Positions 10,311 to 19,943 of a stretch of DNA of 64,000 nt are shown piece by piece (within the stretch, counting starts at the first letter, position 1; the number at the start of each line of letters is the position of its first letter). Under the pieces are notes generated by a model, which was given only the letters and a program-made list of their open reading frames with translations, made no database searches and was not told where the DNA came from. The position numbers and the translations under genes were made by a program. The DNA is from Pseudorhodoferax sp. Leaf265. Its GTDB lineage: Bacteria; Pseudomonadota; Gammaproteobacteria; Burkholderiales; Burkholderiaceae_C. The stretch is from contig NZ_LMMT01000015.1 of the NCBI RefSeq assembly GCF_001422365.1, forward strand, positions 54,966 through 118,965. Direction: 5' to 3'.

Positions 10311-10510
10311 ACACCCCCTCTGTGCTGGACCTGAGAGATTCACGCAACGGTGGCGCTGCGCTTGCTCCTTCGGTGCACCCGGTTGGCGGAGCCGCCGGGC
10401 GCTCTTCAGAGTTCGGTTCGTGGGGCCGGTCCTTTTGCCTGAGAGATTCCGGGGCGGTTGCTCCTTCGGCGCCGACCGCGGCATGTTGCTGCGGTGCGGA
10501 CTCTCCCGAT
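10311..10510 (-). promoter_or_regulatory. Tandem glycine riboswitch (two gcvT-type aptamers)
   Basis: Read on the minus strand, the leader of dadA contains two copies of the conserved glycine aptamer core. Aptamer 1 (about 10510-10425) has GGGAGAG, CGCCGAAGGAGCAA and CTCTCAGGCAAAAGGACC. Aptamer 2 (about 10413-10313) has CACCGAAGGAGCAAGC and CTCTCAGGTCCAGCACAGAG. These are the signature strings of the gcvT riboswitch in its usual cooperative tandem form. The array ends about 55 nt before the dadA ATG. A CCCCCT run in that spacer (near 10276) could pair with the AGGGGGT at the end of aptamer 2, which hints at the expression platform; that part is a guess. Confidence 0.9.
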
Positions 10511-10888
10511 CCCACGCCGGTCGGCATCTGGGAGGCCGGCCGGGTGTGGCGGACCTTGCGGTGCCGCCAAGGCCGCGATTGTGGCGCGTTGCGCGGCCGA
10601 TGCCCAGGTTTGTGCGACGCCGGCGCTGCAGGGTGTTGTTTGCAGCCACCACGCCAGCGTGCGATCGACCATTTCAGCCCGGGGGACGACGGCTCTTGCG
10701 GCACGCTGAGCGGCCGGCTGCAGTGCTTGTGCGGCAAGCGGTGGTGGACCAAAAGATCGGCGTGCGTGTCATATTTCGGCCCATATTTGTGCGATACCAG
10801 AACATATTCAACTGCTTTCCCATTGGCCGCACGTTCCACGTGCCCATGGCGACAGTGCCAGGTCCCCCCGTGACATGAGGAGTTCCGC
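10511..10888. other. Intergenic region upstream of the riboswitch leader and of the chemoreceptor
   Basis: This gap between two divergent genes holds the start of the riboswitch transcript (minus strand) and the promoter of the chemoreceptor (plus strand). An AT-rich patch at about 10760-10820 is the best place for the plus-strand promoter. A GAGGAG-like ribosome binding site precedes the ATG at 10889. No convincing gene is seen. Confidence 0.4.
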
Positions 10889-12421
10889 ATGCGTTTCGGC
10901 GTCCGTCTGCTGTTGTGCTCGTTGGTGCCTGCGGCACTGTTCGTCGTTGCCCTCGGCATGAGCCTGTGGGGACTGCTGCGCACGCAGGGCGATTTCGACC
11001 GCTACATCCAGCAGGAGCAAGCCGTGGCCAACGGCCTGAACGAGATGTACGCCCAGGGCCTGCAGATGGGACAGGCGCTGCGCAACATCGTGCTCGACTC
11101 CACCAACAAGCGCGCCTACGACAACCTCACCGCAGCGCAGGACGCCTACGAGCTGGCCGCCCGCGATGTGGGCGAGCGGACCGCCGGCACGCCGCTGCAG
11201 GCCACCATGGGCCAGATCGCCAAGCTGCGCGAAGTGCAGGGCGCCAAGCAGGCCCAGGTGCTCGCAGCCGTGCGCAGCGGCGACCCGGCCACCACCGCGC
11301 GCGTGTTGAACACCGAGGAGACGCCTGCCTGGCGTGCCCTGCGCGCACTGCTGGTGGAGCAGATCACCAAGGGCCGCGAGGCGTCGCTGGCCGCCCACGC
11401 GCGCACCGGTGCCGACGCGCGCCGCCACACCTGGCTGGCCGCGGCCCTCGCGCTGGCGGCCGTGCTGGTGGCCGCCACCATGTGCTGGCTGCTGCAGCGC
11501 ACGGTGCGGCGCGAACTGGGCGGCGATCCGGCCCAGGCGCGCGAGGCCCTGCGCCGCATCGCCGACGGCGACCTGGGCGGCGGCAGCGCCGCAGGGGCCG
11601 CTGCCACCGGTCTGATGCAGGAAATGCACCGCACGCGCGAACACCTGCACGAACTGATCGCCAACGTGCGCGCCACGGCCGAGCACATCGGCACCTCCAG
11701 CAACGAGGTCGCCGCCGGCAGCCAGGACCTGTCCGCCCGCACCGAGACAGCCGCCAGCAACCTGCAGCAGACCGCTGCCTCGATGGAGCAGCTGACCGGC
11801 ACCGTCAACCAGACCGCCGACGCGGCGCGCCAGGCCAACCAGCTGGCCGCCACGGCGGCAGCGGTTGCGGGCCGCGGCGGTGCGGTGGTGTCCGAGGTGG
11901 TGACCACCATGGACGAGATCAACACCGCGTCGCGCAAGATCGCCGACATCATCGGCACCATCGACGGCATCGCCTTCCAGACCAACATCCTGGCGCTCAA
12001 TGCGGCGGTGGAGGCCGCGCGCGCGGGCGAACAGGGCCGCGGCTTCGCGGTGGTGGCCGGCGAGGTGCGCAACCTGGCGCAGCGCAGTGCCGAAGCCGCG
12101 CGTGAGATCAAGGTGCTGATCGGCGCCAGCGTCGACAAGGTGGCGGCCGGTGCCGCCCTGGTCGGCAGTGCGGGCAGCACCATGGCCGAGATCGTCAGTT
12201 CCGTGCAGCGTGTGAGCGACGTGATCGGCGAGATCACGGCTGCTGCGTCCGAGCAGTCCTCGGGCATCGGCCAGGTCAACTCGGCCGTGGGCCATCTGGA
12301 TGTCATGACCCAGCAGAACGCCGCCCTCGTCGAAGAGTCGGCCGCCGCAGCCGAAAGCCTGAAGGACCAGGCCGCGCGCCTGACCGGCTTGGTCGGCCGG
12401 TTCCGCCTGGCAGCCGCCTGA
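10889..12421 (+). CDS. Methyl-accepting chemotaxis protein
   Basis: A 510-residue chemoreceptor of ordinary topology. One transmembrane helix lies near residues 7-28. A periplasmic four-helix-bundle type sensor domain of about 150 residues follows, then a second transmembrane helix near 178-200 and a HAMP-like linker. The long cytoplasmic signalling coiled coil ends in FRLAAA. The highly conserved hairpin tip ([18 protein letters not shown] and the following [12 protein letters not shown]) is intact. There is no C-terminal NWxxF pentapeptide for CheR tethering. The ligand is unknown. It is preceded by a good Shine-Dalgarno sequence and stands alone, with no other che genes in the window. Confidence 0.93.
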   Translation: MRFGVRLLLCSLVPAALFVVALGMSLWGLLRTQGDFDRYIQQEQAVANGLNEMYAQGLQMGQALRNIVLDSTNKRAYDNLTAAQDAYELAARDVGERTAGTPLQATMGQIAKLREVQGAKQAQVLAAVRSGDPATTARVLNTEETPAWRALRALLVEQITKGREASLAAHARTGADARRHTWLAAALALAAVLVAATMCWLLQRTVRRELGGDPAQAREALRRIADGDLGGGSAAGAAATGLMQEMHRTREHLHELIANVRATAEHIGTSSNEVAAGSQDLSARTETAASNLQQTAASMEQLTGTVNQTADAARQANQLAATAAAVAGRGGAVVSEVVTTMDEINTASRKIADIIGTIDGIAFQTNILALNAAVEAARAGEQGRGFAVVAGEVRNLAQRSAEAAREIKVLIGASVDKVAAGAALVGSAGSTMAEIVSSVQRVSDVIGEITAAASEQSSGIGQVNSAVGHLDVMTQQNAALVEESAAAAESLKDQAARLTGLVGRFRLAAA

Positions 12422-12485
12422 CGACCGGACGGGGCAATGCGCCGCCAGGCGCAGTTGAGATCGGCTCGCATCTATAGTGCCGCCG

Positions 12486-13091
12486 ATGACCATTGACGCA
12501 CCCGTGGCCGAAGCCATCGCCCCGCAGGCCCTCGACCTGCTGCTCACCCGCCGTTCCCCCTGGCCGGTGGCCGAACCCATCCCGAGCGAGGCCGAGCTGC
12601 AGCGCGCCTTCGCCGCCACCATGTGCGCGCCCGACCACGGCGCGCTGCGCCCCTGGCGCTTCGTGCTCATCCGCGGCGCGGCGCGCGAACGCCTGGGCGA
12701 CCTGTTCGTGCAGGCCGCACGCCTGCGCGATCCGGCGGGCGATGCCGAACGCTTTCGCCGCAAGGCCTTGGTCGCGCCGCTGCTGGTGGCCGTGGTCGCC
12801 CATCTGCAGCCCCACCCCAAGGTGCCCGAGATCGAGCAGACCGTGGCCACGGGTGCGGCCGCGATGAACCTGCTCAACGCGCTGCACCTGCAGGGCTACG
12901 GTTGCTTCTGGGTGTCGGGGCCCAATGCCTACGACCCCACCGTGCACGCCGGCCTGGGCCTGGCGGCCAACGAGCAGCTGCTGGGCTTCGTCTATGTCGG
13001 AACGCCGCAGAGCGGCGACAAGCAGCCGCCCGCACGGGCTGCGGCTGCGCCGCACGTGCGCGAATGGTGCGGGCCCGCAGCCGGGCGGTGA
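12486..13091 (+). CDS. Nitroreductase family protein (YdjA-like)
   Basis: A 201-residue FMN-dependent nitroreductase fold protein. The N-terminal LLTRRSPWPV (family RRS FMN-contact motif) is followed by CAPDHGALRPWRFVLI. The C-terminal part includes ATGAAAMNLLNALHLQGYG, as in the E. coli YdjA group. Such enzymes reduce nitro compounds or quinones with NAD(P)H; the natural substrate is unknown. The ATG at 12486 is chosen over an earlier in-frame start, as it begins right before the folded domain. Confidence 0.88.
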   Translation: MTIDAPVAEAIAPQALDLLLTRRSPWPVAEPIPSEAELQRAFAATMCAPDHGALRPWRFVLIRGAARERLGDLFVQAARLRDPAGDAERFRRKALVAPLLVAVVAHLQPHPKVPEIEQTVATGAAAMNLLNALHLQGYGCFWVSGPNAYDPTVHAGLGLAANEQLLGFVYVGTPQSGDKQPPARAAAAPHVREWCGPAAGR

Positions 13092-13113
13092 TCCGCACTT
13101 TCTTGCAGCGCCC

Positions 13114-13430
13114 ATGCCCGCCGACACGCTGCGCCAAGCCTTCACCGTCGATGCCTTCGCCGGCTTCACGCTGGCCATCCTGCTGCTGTTCGCGGGCAAG
13201 GGTCGCACGCAGCGCGCGGCCGTGCTCGCGGTCGGCGTCCGCCACAAGGACGAAGCCCGCACGCGGCTCGACGACCACGGCATGCTGTTCGCGCTGCTGT
13301 GGCTCAACCTCGCGCTGGTGCCGGGCAATGGCAGCCCGGCGCTGATCGCGCGCACCGGGCTCAACCTGCCGGGCTTCGTCGCGTCGGCGCCGGTTTCGGC
13401 GGCATCGCGCTGGGCGCGTCAGCTCCTTGG
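13114..13430 (+). pseudogene. Probable remnant of a sodium/glutamate symporter (gltS-like)
   Basis: The first 30 residues of the reading frame from the ATG at 13114 (FTVDAFAGFTLAILLLFAGK) resemble the first transmembrane helix of GltS proteins. After that the frame loses hydrophobicity. A GFGGIALGASAP segment in another frame near 13395 recalls the C-terminal GxxGFxLGATP region of the same family. This fits a gene that lost its middle and was frameshifted. It is only 22 nt downstream of the nitroreductase and runs into the tail of the oppositely oriented dehydrogenase. Identification is tentative. Confidence 0.4.
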
Positions 13431-14414
13431 CACACGGTTGACGAGTTCTTCCCCGCGCGCGAAGGCCGTGATGCTGTCGATGGTGGTCTGCATGATCTGC
13501 CCGATCGCCTCCTGCGTGAAGAAGGCCTGGTGGCCGGTCACGATCACGTTGGGGAAGGACACCAGGCGCTGGATCACGTCGTCGGTGATGACGGTGGAGG
13601 AGAGATCCTGGAAGAACAGGCTGGCCTCCTGCTCGTAGACGTCGATGGCCAGGCCGCCGAGCTGGCCGGTCTTGAGCGCCGCGATGGCGGCCTCGGTGTC
13701 CACGAGGCCGCCGCGGCTGGTGTTCACGAGCAGCGCACCGCGCTTGGCGCCGGCCAGCGTCTGCGTGTTGACGAGGTAGCGCGTGGCCTCGGTCAGCGGG
13801 CAGTGCAGCGAGACCACGTCGGCGCCGGCCAGCAGTTCGGGCAATGGCACGTAGCGCCCGCCCGCCTGCTCGAAGGCCGGGCTGGGGAACGGGTCGTGGC
13901 CCAGCACGGTGCAGCCGAAGCCGGCCATGATGCGACCGAAGATCGCGCCGATCTTGCCCGTGCCGACCACGCCCACGGTCTTGCCGTGCAGGTCGAAGCC
14001 CATGAGCCCGTCGAGTTCGAAGTTGCCGTCGCGCGTGCGCATGCTGGCGCGCGCGATCTTGCGGTTCACGGCCAGCAGCAGGCCCACGGCGAACTCGGCC
14101 ACCGAATGCGGCGAGTAGTCGGCCACGCGCACCACGGCAATGTCCAGTGCTGCTGCGGCGCCGAGGTCGATGTGGTTGAAGCCGGTCGAGCGCGTGGCCA
14201 CCAGCCGCGTGCCCTGGGACGCCAGAGCGCGCAGCACGGTGGCGTCCACCTGGTCGTTGACGAACACGCTGACGGCCGGGCAGCCGGCCGCCAGCGGCAC
14301 CGTGTCGGCGGTGAGTCGGTCGGCGATGAACAAGAGTTCGTGGCCTGCGCCTCGGTTGGCCTGGGCCAGCAGCGACTGGTCGTAGCGGCGCGCGCTGAAG
14401 ACGGCGGTTCTCAT
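13419..14414 (-). CDS. D-2-hydroxyacid dehydrogenase (D-lactate dehydrogenase-like)
   Basis: A 331-residue NAD-dependent D-isomer-specific 2-hydroxyacid dehydrogenase, closest in look to fermentative LdhA. It has the Rossmann motif VGVVGTGKIGAIFG, the signature NTSRGGLVDTEA with the substrate-binding Arg, and the catalytic His in VIVTGHQAFFT. It likely reduces pyruvate to D-lactate, although other 2-keto acids are possible. The ATG at 14414 overlaps the stop of a truncated acetyltransferase frame by ATGA. Confidence 0.9.
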   Translation of the reverse strand: MRTAVFSARRYDQSLLAQANRGAGHELLFIADRLTADTVPLAAGCPAVSVFVNDQVDATVLRALASQGTRLVATRSTGFNHIDLGAAAALDIAVVRVADYSPHSVAEFAVGLLLAVNRKIARASMRTRDGNFELDGLMGFDLHGKTVGVVGTGKIGAIFGRIMAGFGCTVLGHDPFPSPAFEQAGGRYVPLPELLAGADVVSLHCPLTEATRYLVNTQTLAGAKRGALLVNTSRGGLVDTEAAIAALKTGQLGGLAIDVYEQEASLFFQDLSSTVITDDVIQRLVSFPNVIVTGHQAFFTQEAIGQIMQTTIDSITAFARGEELVNRVPRS

Positions 14415-14668
14415 GGTGTCGGGCTCCCTGGGGAATGGGCGCCATGCCAGCGGCCTGGCCGGCCGCCCGCGAAGGCCGTGATGGCGTGGTGGTGCGGGCT
14501 CAGGATCCAGGCGCGCAGTTGCGCGGGCGTCTTGTTGCGCAGCCATGCGTCCAGGGCCACGGGATCGCCGTGGTGGTCGTCCACGCAGCAGTGCGTGATC
14601 GACGCGTGCAGCACGGCGCAGGCCGGGTCGGCTTCGTCTGCGGTCGCGGTGCGGATCTGGTGAGGCAT
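14411..14668 (-). pseudogene. Truncated GNAT acetyltransferase (N-terminal part only)
   Basis: An 85-residue frame starting MPHQIRTATADEADPACAVL resembles the first helix and strand of a GNAT N-acetyltransferase. It breaks off around ITAFAGG, before the acetyl-CoA binding motif A (Q/RxxGxG/A) that a working enzyme needs. The tail is a Pro/Gly-rich run and its stop overlaps the start of the downstream dehydrogenase (ATGA). It is either a degraded gene or a short leader frame coupled to that dehydrogenase. Missing motif A argues against acetyltransferase activity. Confidence 0.5.
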
Positions 14669-14794
14669 GGTGGTGGGGGGCGAGGCGGGCGGGCCTACCT
14701 TATCCGAATCGCACGCAGGCCGGGGCCATCGGTCCCCAGCGCTTGCGCGGCATCCATCCTCACCAGGGCAGGCCATGGCGCCGCCCCGCCCCGT

Positions 14795-15514
14795 TCAGGC
14801 CCCGCGCTTCTCCAGCACGGCGATCACCTGGTTCGCGAGGAACTCGAGCTCCTGGAGCTGCTCCTGCGCGATGGTGCGCGGCACCGTGTCGATCACGCAC
14901 AGCGTGCCCAGGGCATGGCCGTCCGACGTGACCAGCGGGGCCCCGGCGTAGAAGCGGATGTTCGGATCGCCCGTCACCAGCGCGTTGTCGACGAAGCGCG
15001 GGTCGGCCTGCGCGTCGGGCACCACCATCACCTGTTCCGGGGTCTGGATCGCATGCGCGCAAAAGGCCAGCTCGCGCGGCGTCTCCCTGGCCTGCAAGCC
15101 GACCCGCGCCTTGAACCACTGGCGCGTGCCGTCCACCAGCGACACCAGCGCGATCGGCGTGCCGCAGACCGAGGCGGCCAGACGCGTGATGTCGTCGTAG
15201 GCCCGCTCCTCCGGCGAATCCATCACGTTCAGCGCCTGCAGGGCCGCGATGCGGGCGCTCTCGCCCAGGGCCTTGGCCAACGCGTCGCAGTTGTGGCTGA
15301 ACGAGGCCTGCACGCGGCGCATGTCCTCCAGGTAGCGCAACAGGTCTGCGGTCGGCTCGCCGCGTTCGCCGGCGCGCGCCACCAGCCCTTCCATGCGCTG
15401 GATGCAGTTCTCACCGGCCGCGACCCTCTGGATCAGGGCGGTCAGGTCGTCGATGCGTTGCTTGCGGGTTGGCACGGTATTCCTTGGCTTCAGAGGGCGC
15501 GATTGTCCACGCAT
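14795..15514 (-). CDS. GAF domain-containing protein
   Basis: A 239-residue soluble protein. Residues 1-85 form an alpha-helical lead. Residues 85-235 form a GAF domain with the characteristic [26 protein letters not shown] and [18 protein letters not shown] segments. It has no kinase, cyclase or DNA-binding output domain, so it may act as a single-domain sensor or be a trimmed relative of GAF-GGDEF proteins. A GTG at 15475 is an alternative start. It is divergent from a LysR regulator. Function unknown. Confidence 0.82.
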   Translation of the reverse strand: MRGQSRPLKPRNTVPTRKQRIDDLTALIQRVAAGENCIQRMEGLVARAGERGEPTADLLRYLEDMRRVQASFSHNCDALAKALGESARIAALQALNVMDSPEERAYDDITRLAASVCGTPIALVSLVDGTRQWFKARVGLQARETPRELAFCAHAIQTPEQVMVVPDAQADPRFVDNALVTGDPNIRFYAGAPLVTSDGHALGTLCVIDTVPRTIAQEQLQELEFLANQVIAVLEKRGA

Positions 15515-15681
15515 GCCGTGTCAACCCCATGTTGGACACACAACGCGCTGTGCGCCCCGCTGTTCGAACGCGTCCGGTGTGGAGGACACGCGCGGGTGCG
15601 CGGTCTCCCGCCTGAACCCGCAGCCGCCGCCTGCCGGCGGTCCTACCATGGCGCGGAGTTGCATCCCGATCCCCGTCGATC

Positions 15682-16599
15682 ATGAATTTCTTCAACAACG
15701 ATGTCGCCACCTTCCTCGAGGTGGTGCGCTCCGGCAGCGTGAGCCGGGCCGCCGAGAAAGTCGGCCAGACCCAGCCCGCCGTCTCCAAGGCGATCCGGCG
15801 GCTGGAGCAGGAGGTGGGCGTGCCGCTGCTGGAGCGTGGCGCCAAGGGGGCGCGGCTGACAGGCGAGGGGCAGGTCTTCCTGGAGACCGCCCGGCGTTTC
15901 GAGGCCCAGCATTTCGAACTCGTGCGCATGGCCACCGACCTGCGCGCGCGCCACGCCGGCCTGCTGCGCCTGGGCATCACGAGCCCGGCCGCCGACAGCA
16001 TCGCAGTGCGCGCGATCGCCGACATGGTGCGCCGGCGCCCCGCCATGCGGCTGCAGCTCGGCATCGGCAAGTCCGATGAGCTCAATGCCCAGGTCGAGAA
16101 CGGCGAGCTCGACCTGGCCGTGGTGCCCACCTACAGCGGCCAGGCCTTGAGCTGCGCGCAGGTCGACATCGGCGAGGACCGCATGCACGTGGTGGTGCGG
16201 GCCGCCCACCCGCTGCTGCGCCTGCCCACGCCCGCCCTCCACGACCTCACGCCCTACGGCTGGGTCATGCCCTCGGCGCAGAGCGCGGCCCGGCGCCATG
16301 TGGTGGAGATCTTCGCGCGCCACGAGGCGCCGCGCCCGCATGTCTGCGTGGAGGTCGAATACACCTCGGAAGCCGTGATGGGCGTGGTCATGGCCACCGA
16401 CCTGCTCGCACTCGTGCCGGCCTCGGTGCTGCGCAGCTGGCTCGGCCGGGTGCAGCCGCTGCCGCTGCGCGAGTTCGCCATCCAGCGCAGCCAGGTGCTG
16501 CTGTCGCATCCGCAGGCGCACTGGACGCCGCTCATGACCACCTTCCGCCAGCTCCTGCTCGACCAGCGCCCCATCAAGCCGCAATCCATGGCGCGGTGA
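15682..16599 (+). CDS. LysR family transcriptional regulator
   Basis: A 305-residue LTTR. The N-terminal winged helix-turn-helix is at residues 5-64 (FLEVVRSGSVSRAAEKVGQT, PAVSKAIRRLEQE). The remainder is a type-2 periplasmic-binding-like effector domain. It is followed on the same strand by a sulfatase and a Bug-type receptor and probably controls them. This is inferred from synteny, since LTTRs more often sit divergent to their targets. Confidence 0.92.
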   Translation: MNFFNNDVATFLEVVRSGSVSRAAEKVGQTQPAVSKAIRRLEQEVGVPLLERGAKGARLTGEGQVFLETARRFEAQHFELVRMATDLRARHAGLLRLGITSPAADSIAVRAIADMVRRRPAMRLQLGIGKSDELNAQVENGELDLAVVPTYSGQALSCAQVDIGEDRMHVVVRAAHPLLRLPTPALHDLTPYGWVMPSAQSAARRHVVEIFARHEAPRPHVCVEVEYTSEAVMGVVMATDLLALVPASVLRSWLGRVQPLPLREFAIQRSQVLLSHPQAHWTPLMTTFRQLLLDQRPIKPQSMAR

Positions 16600-16690
16600 T
16601 TCCCCGCATTCATGCTTCTGCGCCCGTCGGGAATGCTGGCGGCGCGCGTCTCGCATATCTTGAAGCCGTCACCACTGCTGTCGGCTTCAC

Positions 16691-18019
16691 ATGTCCTCTC
16701 CGAACATCGTTCTCATCCTGGCCGACAACCTCGGCTGGGGCGAACTGGGCTGCTACGGCGGCGGCGCGCTGAGGGGCGCGCCCACGCCGCGCATCGACGC
16801 GCTGGCCCGCCAGGGCCTGCTGCTGCAGAACTTCAACGTGGAGAGCGACTGCGTGCCCACGCGCTCGGCCCTCATGACGGGCCGCCACCCGATCCGCACG
16901 GGCAGCCTGCAGTCCGTGCCGCCCGGCCTGCCGCAAGGGCTCACGCGCTGGGAGATCACGCTGGCGCAGCTGCTGTCGCAGCAGGGCTACGCCACGGCCC
17001 ACTACGGCAAATGGCACCTGGGCGATGTCGAAGGCCGCTACCCCTCGGACCGCGGCTTCGACACCTGGTACGGCATCCCGCGCACGACCGACGAAAGCCA
17101 GTTCACCTCCAGCATCGGCTACGACCCGAGCGTGGCCGATCTGCCCTACATCATGCAAGGGCAGGCCGGCGCGCCGACCGAGCAGGTCCGGCTCTACGAC
17201 CTGGATGCGCGCCGCGGCATCGACGCCGAACTGGTGCAGCGCGCGTGCACCTTCATGCAGCGCAACGTGGCGGCCAAGAGGCCCTTCTTCCTGTACTTCC
17301 CGATGGTGCACCTGCACTTTCCGACGCTGCCGCACGCCGAGTTCGCAGGCCGCACCGGCCACGGCGACTTCGCCGATGCCATGGCCGAGATGGACCACCG
17401 CGTCGGCCAGATCGTCGACGAGGTCGAGCGCCTGGGCATCGCAAACGACACCTTGTTCGTCTTCTGCAGCGACAACGGCCCCGAGTTCCGCCAGCCCTAC
17501 CGCGGCACGGCCGGCCCCTGGCGCGGCACCTACCACACGGCCATGGAGGGCAGCCTGCGCGTGCCCTTCATCGCGCGCTGGCCCGGCCGCATCGCGGCCG
17601 GGCGCGTGAGCAACGAGATCGTGCACGTGACCGACCTCTTCACGACGCTGGCCAAGGTGGGGGGCGCCGAGGTGCCGGCCGACCGCCCCATCGACGGCGT
17701 GGACCAGCGCGACTTCCTGTTCGGTGCACAGGAGAAGTCGGCGCGCGAGGGCTTCATCTTCTACATCAAGCAGGAGATGCGCGCGCTCAAGTGGCGCGAC
17801 TGGAAGCTGCACTTCTACTGGGAGCCCGAGGTCAACGAGGGCAAGGGCAAGCTCGAATCGCCCTACCTGTTCAACCTCACGCGCGATCCCAAGGAGGAGA
17901 GCGACGTGCTGGTGTTCAACACCTGGGTCATGGGGCCGATGCTGCGCATGGTCAAGGCCTTCAACGACAGCGCCGAGCAGCACCCCCACACCAAGCCCGG
18001 CGCCAGGGACCCCGCCTGA
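16691..18019 (+). CDS. Cys-type sulfatase (arylsulfatase family)
   Basis: A 442-residue alkaline-phosphatase-superfamily sulfatase. The N-terminal NIVLILADNLGWGELGCYGG carries the metal-binding Asp. The formylglycine site is Cys54 in the CxPxR consensus (CVPTR), with the following SALMTGRHP conserved. SDNGPE and KWHLG supply further metal/sulfate contacts. It needs a formylglycine-generating enzyme, which is not in this window. No signal peptide is visible, so it is probably cytoplasmic. Its neighbour is a Bug solute-binding protein, suggesting uptake and desulfation of an organic sulfate ester. Confidence 0.92.
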   Translation: MSSPNIVLILADNLGWGELGCYGGGALRGAPTPRIDALARQGLLLQNFNVESDCVPTRSALMTGRHPIRTGSLQSVPPGLPQGLTRWEITLAQLLSQQGYATAHYGKWHLGDVEGRYPSDRGFDTWYGIPRTTDESQFTSSIGYDPSVADLPYIMQGQAGAPTEQVRLYDLDARRGIDAELVQRACTFMQRNVAAKRPFFLYFPMVHLHFPTLPHAEFAGRTGHGDFADAMAEMDHRVGQIVDEVERLGIANDTLFVFCSDNGPEFRQPYRGTAGPWRGTYHTAMEGSLRVPFIARWPGRIAAGRVSNEIVHVTDLFTTLAKVGGAEVPADRPIDGVDQRDFLFGAQEKSAREGFIFYIKQEMRALKWRDWKLHFYWEPEVNEGKGKLESPYLFNLTRDPKEESDVLVFNTWVMGPMLRMVKAFNDSAEQHPHTKPGARDPA

Positions 18020-18046
18020 GCCACCCCCATCCATCCGGAGCATTCC

Positions 18047-19021
18047 ATGACCCCACGTTCTGCCTTCACCCGCCGTGCCTTCGCCGCCGGTGCCCTCGCG
18101 TTCGCGGCGTTCGCCGTCCAGGCCGAGGCCGCCAAGCCCTGGCCCGCGGCCAAGCCCATCACCTGGATCGTTGGCTTCGTGCCCGGCGGCTCGGTCGACG
18201 TGCTCACGCGCGCCGTCGCGCGCGCGGTCGCCGACAAGATCGGCCAGTCCATCGTCATCGACAACCGGCCGGGCGCTTCGGGTGCGCTCGCGCTGCAGTA
18301 CGCGGCCCGTGCCGGCCACGACGGCTACACGCTGGTCACCGTGCCCGGCCCTGTGCTGCACGCGCAGCGCCAGCCCGAGATCGGCCGCGAACTCGCCGCC
18401 GTCTCGCTGCTGTCGCAGGGCCCCATCGTGTTCGTGGGCGCGGCCGCGGGCACGCCGCCGCGGCTCAAGGACCTCATCGCCGCGATGAAGAAGGAGCCCG
18501 ACAAGTGGAACTTCGCGAGTTCAGGTACCGGCACGGGCCAGCACCTGGCGGGCGAACTCTTCAACACCATGGCCGGCACCCGCATGGTGCACGTGCCCTA
18601 CAAGGGCGGCGGACAGGCCGTGACCGATGTGGTGGGTGGCCAGGTGTCGCTGGGCATGCTGGGCGTGACACCCGTGCTGGCGCAGATCAAGGCCGGCAAG
18701 CTGCGCGCCTACGCCGTCACCACGCCGTTCCGCATCCCCAGCCTGCCCGGTGTGCCGACCATGGCCGAGGCCGGCCTCCAGGGCTACGACGCCACGCAGT
18801 TCTTCGTGGCCGCCGTGCCCGCGGGCACGGACGCGGCCGTGGTCGGCAAGCTCCATGCCGCCATCGCCGAGGCGCTGACCACGCCCGAGGTGAAGGCCGC
18901 GCTCGAGGCCGCGGGCCAGCTGCCCGGCAGCCTCAGCCCGGCACAGACGCAGGACTTCGTGGTGCAGAGCCTCAGCAAGTTCAACGCACTGGCGCACCGC
19001 AACAAGATCGGCCTGCAATGA
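18047..19021 (+). CDS. Tripartite tricarboxylate transporter (Bug family) substrate-binding protein
   Basis: A 324-residue periplasmic receptor of the Bug/TTT family. The signal peptide has a twin-arginine-like FTRRAFAAGA start and cleaves near QAEA. Mature-domain family motifs are VGFVPGGSVDVLTRAVA, IDNRPGASG, GTGTGQHLAGELF and VPYKGGGQA. No TctA/TctB membrane genes are nearby; Comamonadaceae typically have many orphan Bug proteins. It lies 27 nt after the sulfatase and so may bind the sulfatase substrate or product (inference). Confidence 0.92.
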   Translation: MTPRSAFTRRAFAAGALAFAAFAVQAEAAKPWPAAKPITWIVGFVPGGSVDVLTRAVARAVADKIGQSIVIDNRPGASGALALQYAARAGHDGYTLVTVPGPVLHAQRQPEIGRELAAVSLLSQGPIVFVGAAAGTPPRLKDLIAAMKKEPDKWNFASSGTGTGQHLAGELFNTMAGTRMVHVPYKGGGQAVTDVVGGQVSLGMLGVTPVLAQIKAGKLRAYAVTTPFRIPSLPGVPTMAEAGLQGYDATQFFVAAVPAGTDAAVVGKLHAAIAEALTTPEVKAALEAAGQLPGSLSPAQTQDFVVQSLSKFNALAHRNKIGLQ

Positions 19022-19073
19022 GCGCGGTGCCCGCCCCAGCCTGGTCCATCCGGCCCCTGCTTGGCAGCTGGCC

Positions 19074-19943
19074 TCACCCCGCCCGCAGCGCCAGGATGCC
19101 GGCCAGCATGACCAGCACGCCCACGGCCCGGTGCGCGCCGAAGGGCTCGCGCAGCCACAGCGTGCCGATCAGCACGGCGAACAGCACCGAGGTCTCGCGC
19201 AGCGCCGCCACCACGGCCACCGGCGCGCGCGTCATGGCCCACAGCGCGATCGCGTAGCTGCCCAGCGAGGCCAGCGTGCCCAGCCAGGCGATGCGCGCGC
19301 GCCGCGCCAGGTAGCCCAGGGCCGCGGCCCGGCCGGCCGGACCGCGGCGCCACAGCACCAGCAGCAGGTAAGGGATGCCGTCGAACAGGAACAGCGCTGC
19401 CACATAGGCGCCGGCGTCGCCGGCGGCCCGCACGCCCAGGCCGTCGACCACGGTGTAGAGCGCGATGATCAGGGCATTGAACAGCGCGAAGCGCAACGCC
19501 TTGTTGCGGCTGGCGTGGCCCGCGCGCAGGCTGGCCGGCGACAGGCCCAGCACCACCACGCCCACACAGACGCCGACCACGCCCAGCCACGCCGTGGCCG
19601 AGAGCTGCTCGCCGACCAGCTGGTGGCTGCCCAGCGCCACCAGCAGCGGCGCGCAGCCGCGCATGATCGGGTAGGTCAGCCCCAGGTCGCCGTGCTGGTA
19701 GGCGCCGGCCAGCGCGATGTAGTAGCCCACGTGCACCAGCGCCGAGGCCGCCAGGTAGGGCCAGGCCGCCGCCGCCGGCAGCCCGGTGAGGGCCAGCAGC
19801 GGCAGCGCGAACAGCACGCCGATGCTGTGCACCAGGCCGGTGTCCAGCGCCTTGTCGGGTGCCGACTTGATCAGCGCGTTCCAGCTCGCGTGCAGCAGCG
19901 CGGCGAACAGCACGGCCGCGATGACGGGCCCGCTCAGCGTCAC
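19074..19943 (-). CDS. EamA/DMT superfamily transporter
   Basis: A 289-residue inner membrane protein with about ten hydrophobic helices arranged as two EamA repeats, including ALLHASWNALIKS at the N-terminus and WLREPFGAHRAVGVLVMLAG at the C-terminus. Its ATG overlaps the stop of the PhnZ-type HD gene (ATGA). It thus belongs to the leftward arm of the phosphonate locus, together with GntR. It may export or import a small metabolite linked to phosphonate use; substrate unknown. Confidence 0.9.
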   Translation of the reverse strand: MTLSGPVIAAVLFAALLHASWNALIKSAPDKALDTGLVHSIGVLFALPLLALTGLPAAAAWPYLAASALVHVGYYIALAGAYQHGDLGLTYPIMRGCAPLLVALGSHQLVGEQLSATAWLGVVGVCVGVVVLGLSPASLRAGHASRNKALRFALFNALIIALYTVVDGLGVRAAGDAGAYVAALFLFDGIPYLLLVLWRRGPAGRAAALGYLARRARIAWLGTLASLGSYAIALWAMTRAPVAVVAALRETSVLFAVLIGTLWLREPFGAHRAVGVLVMLAGILALRAG

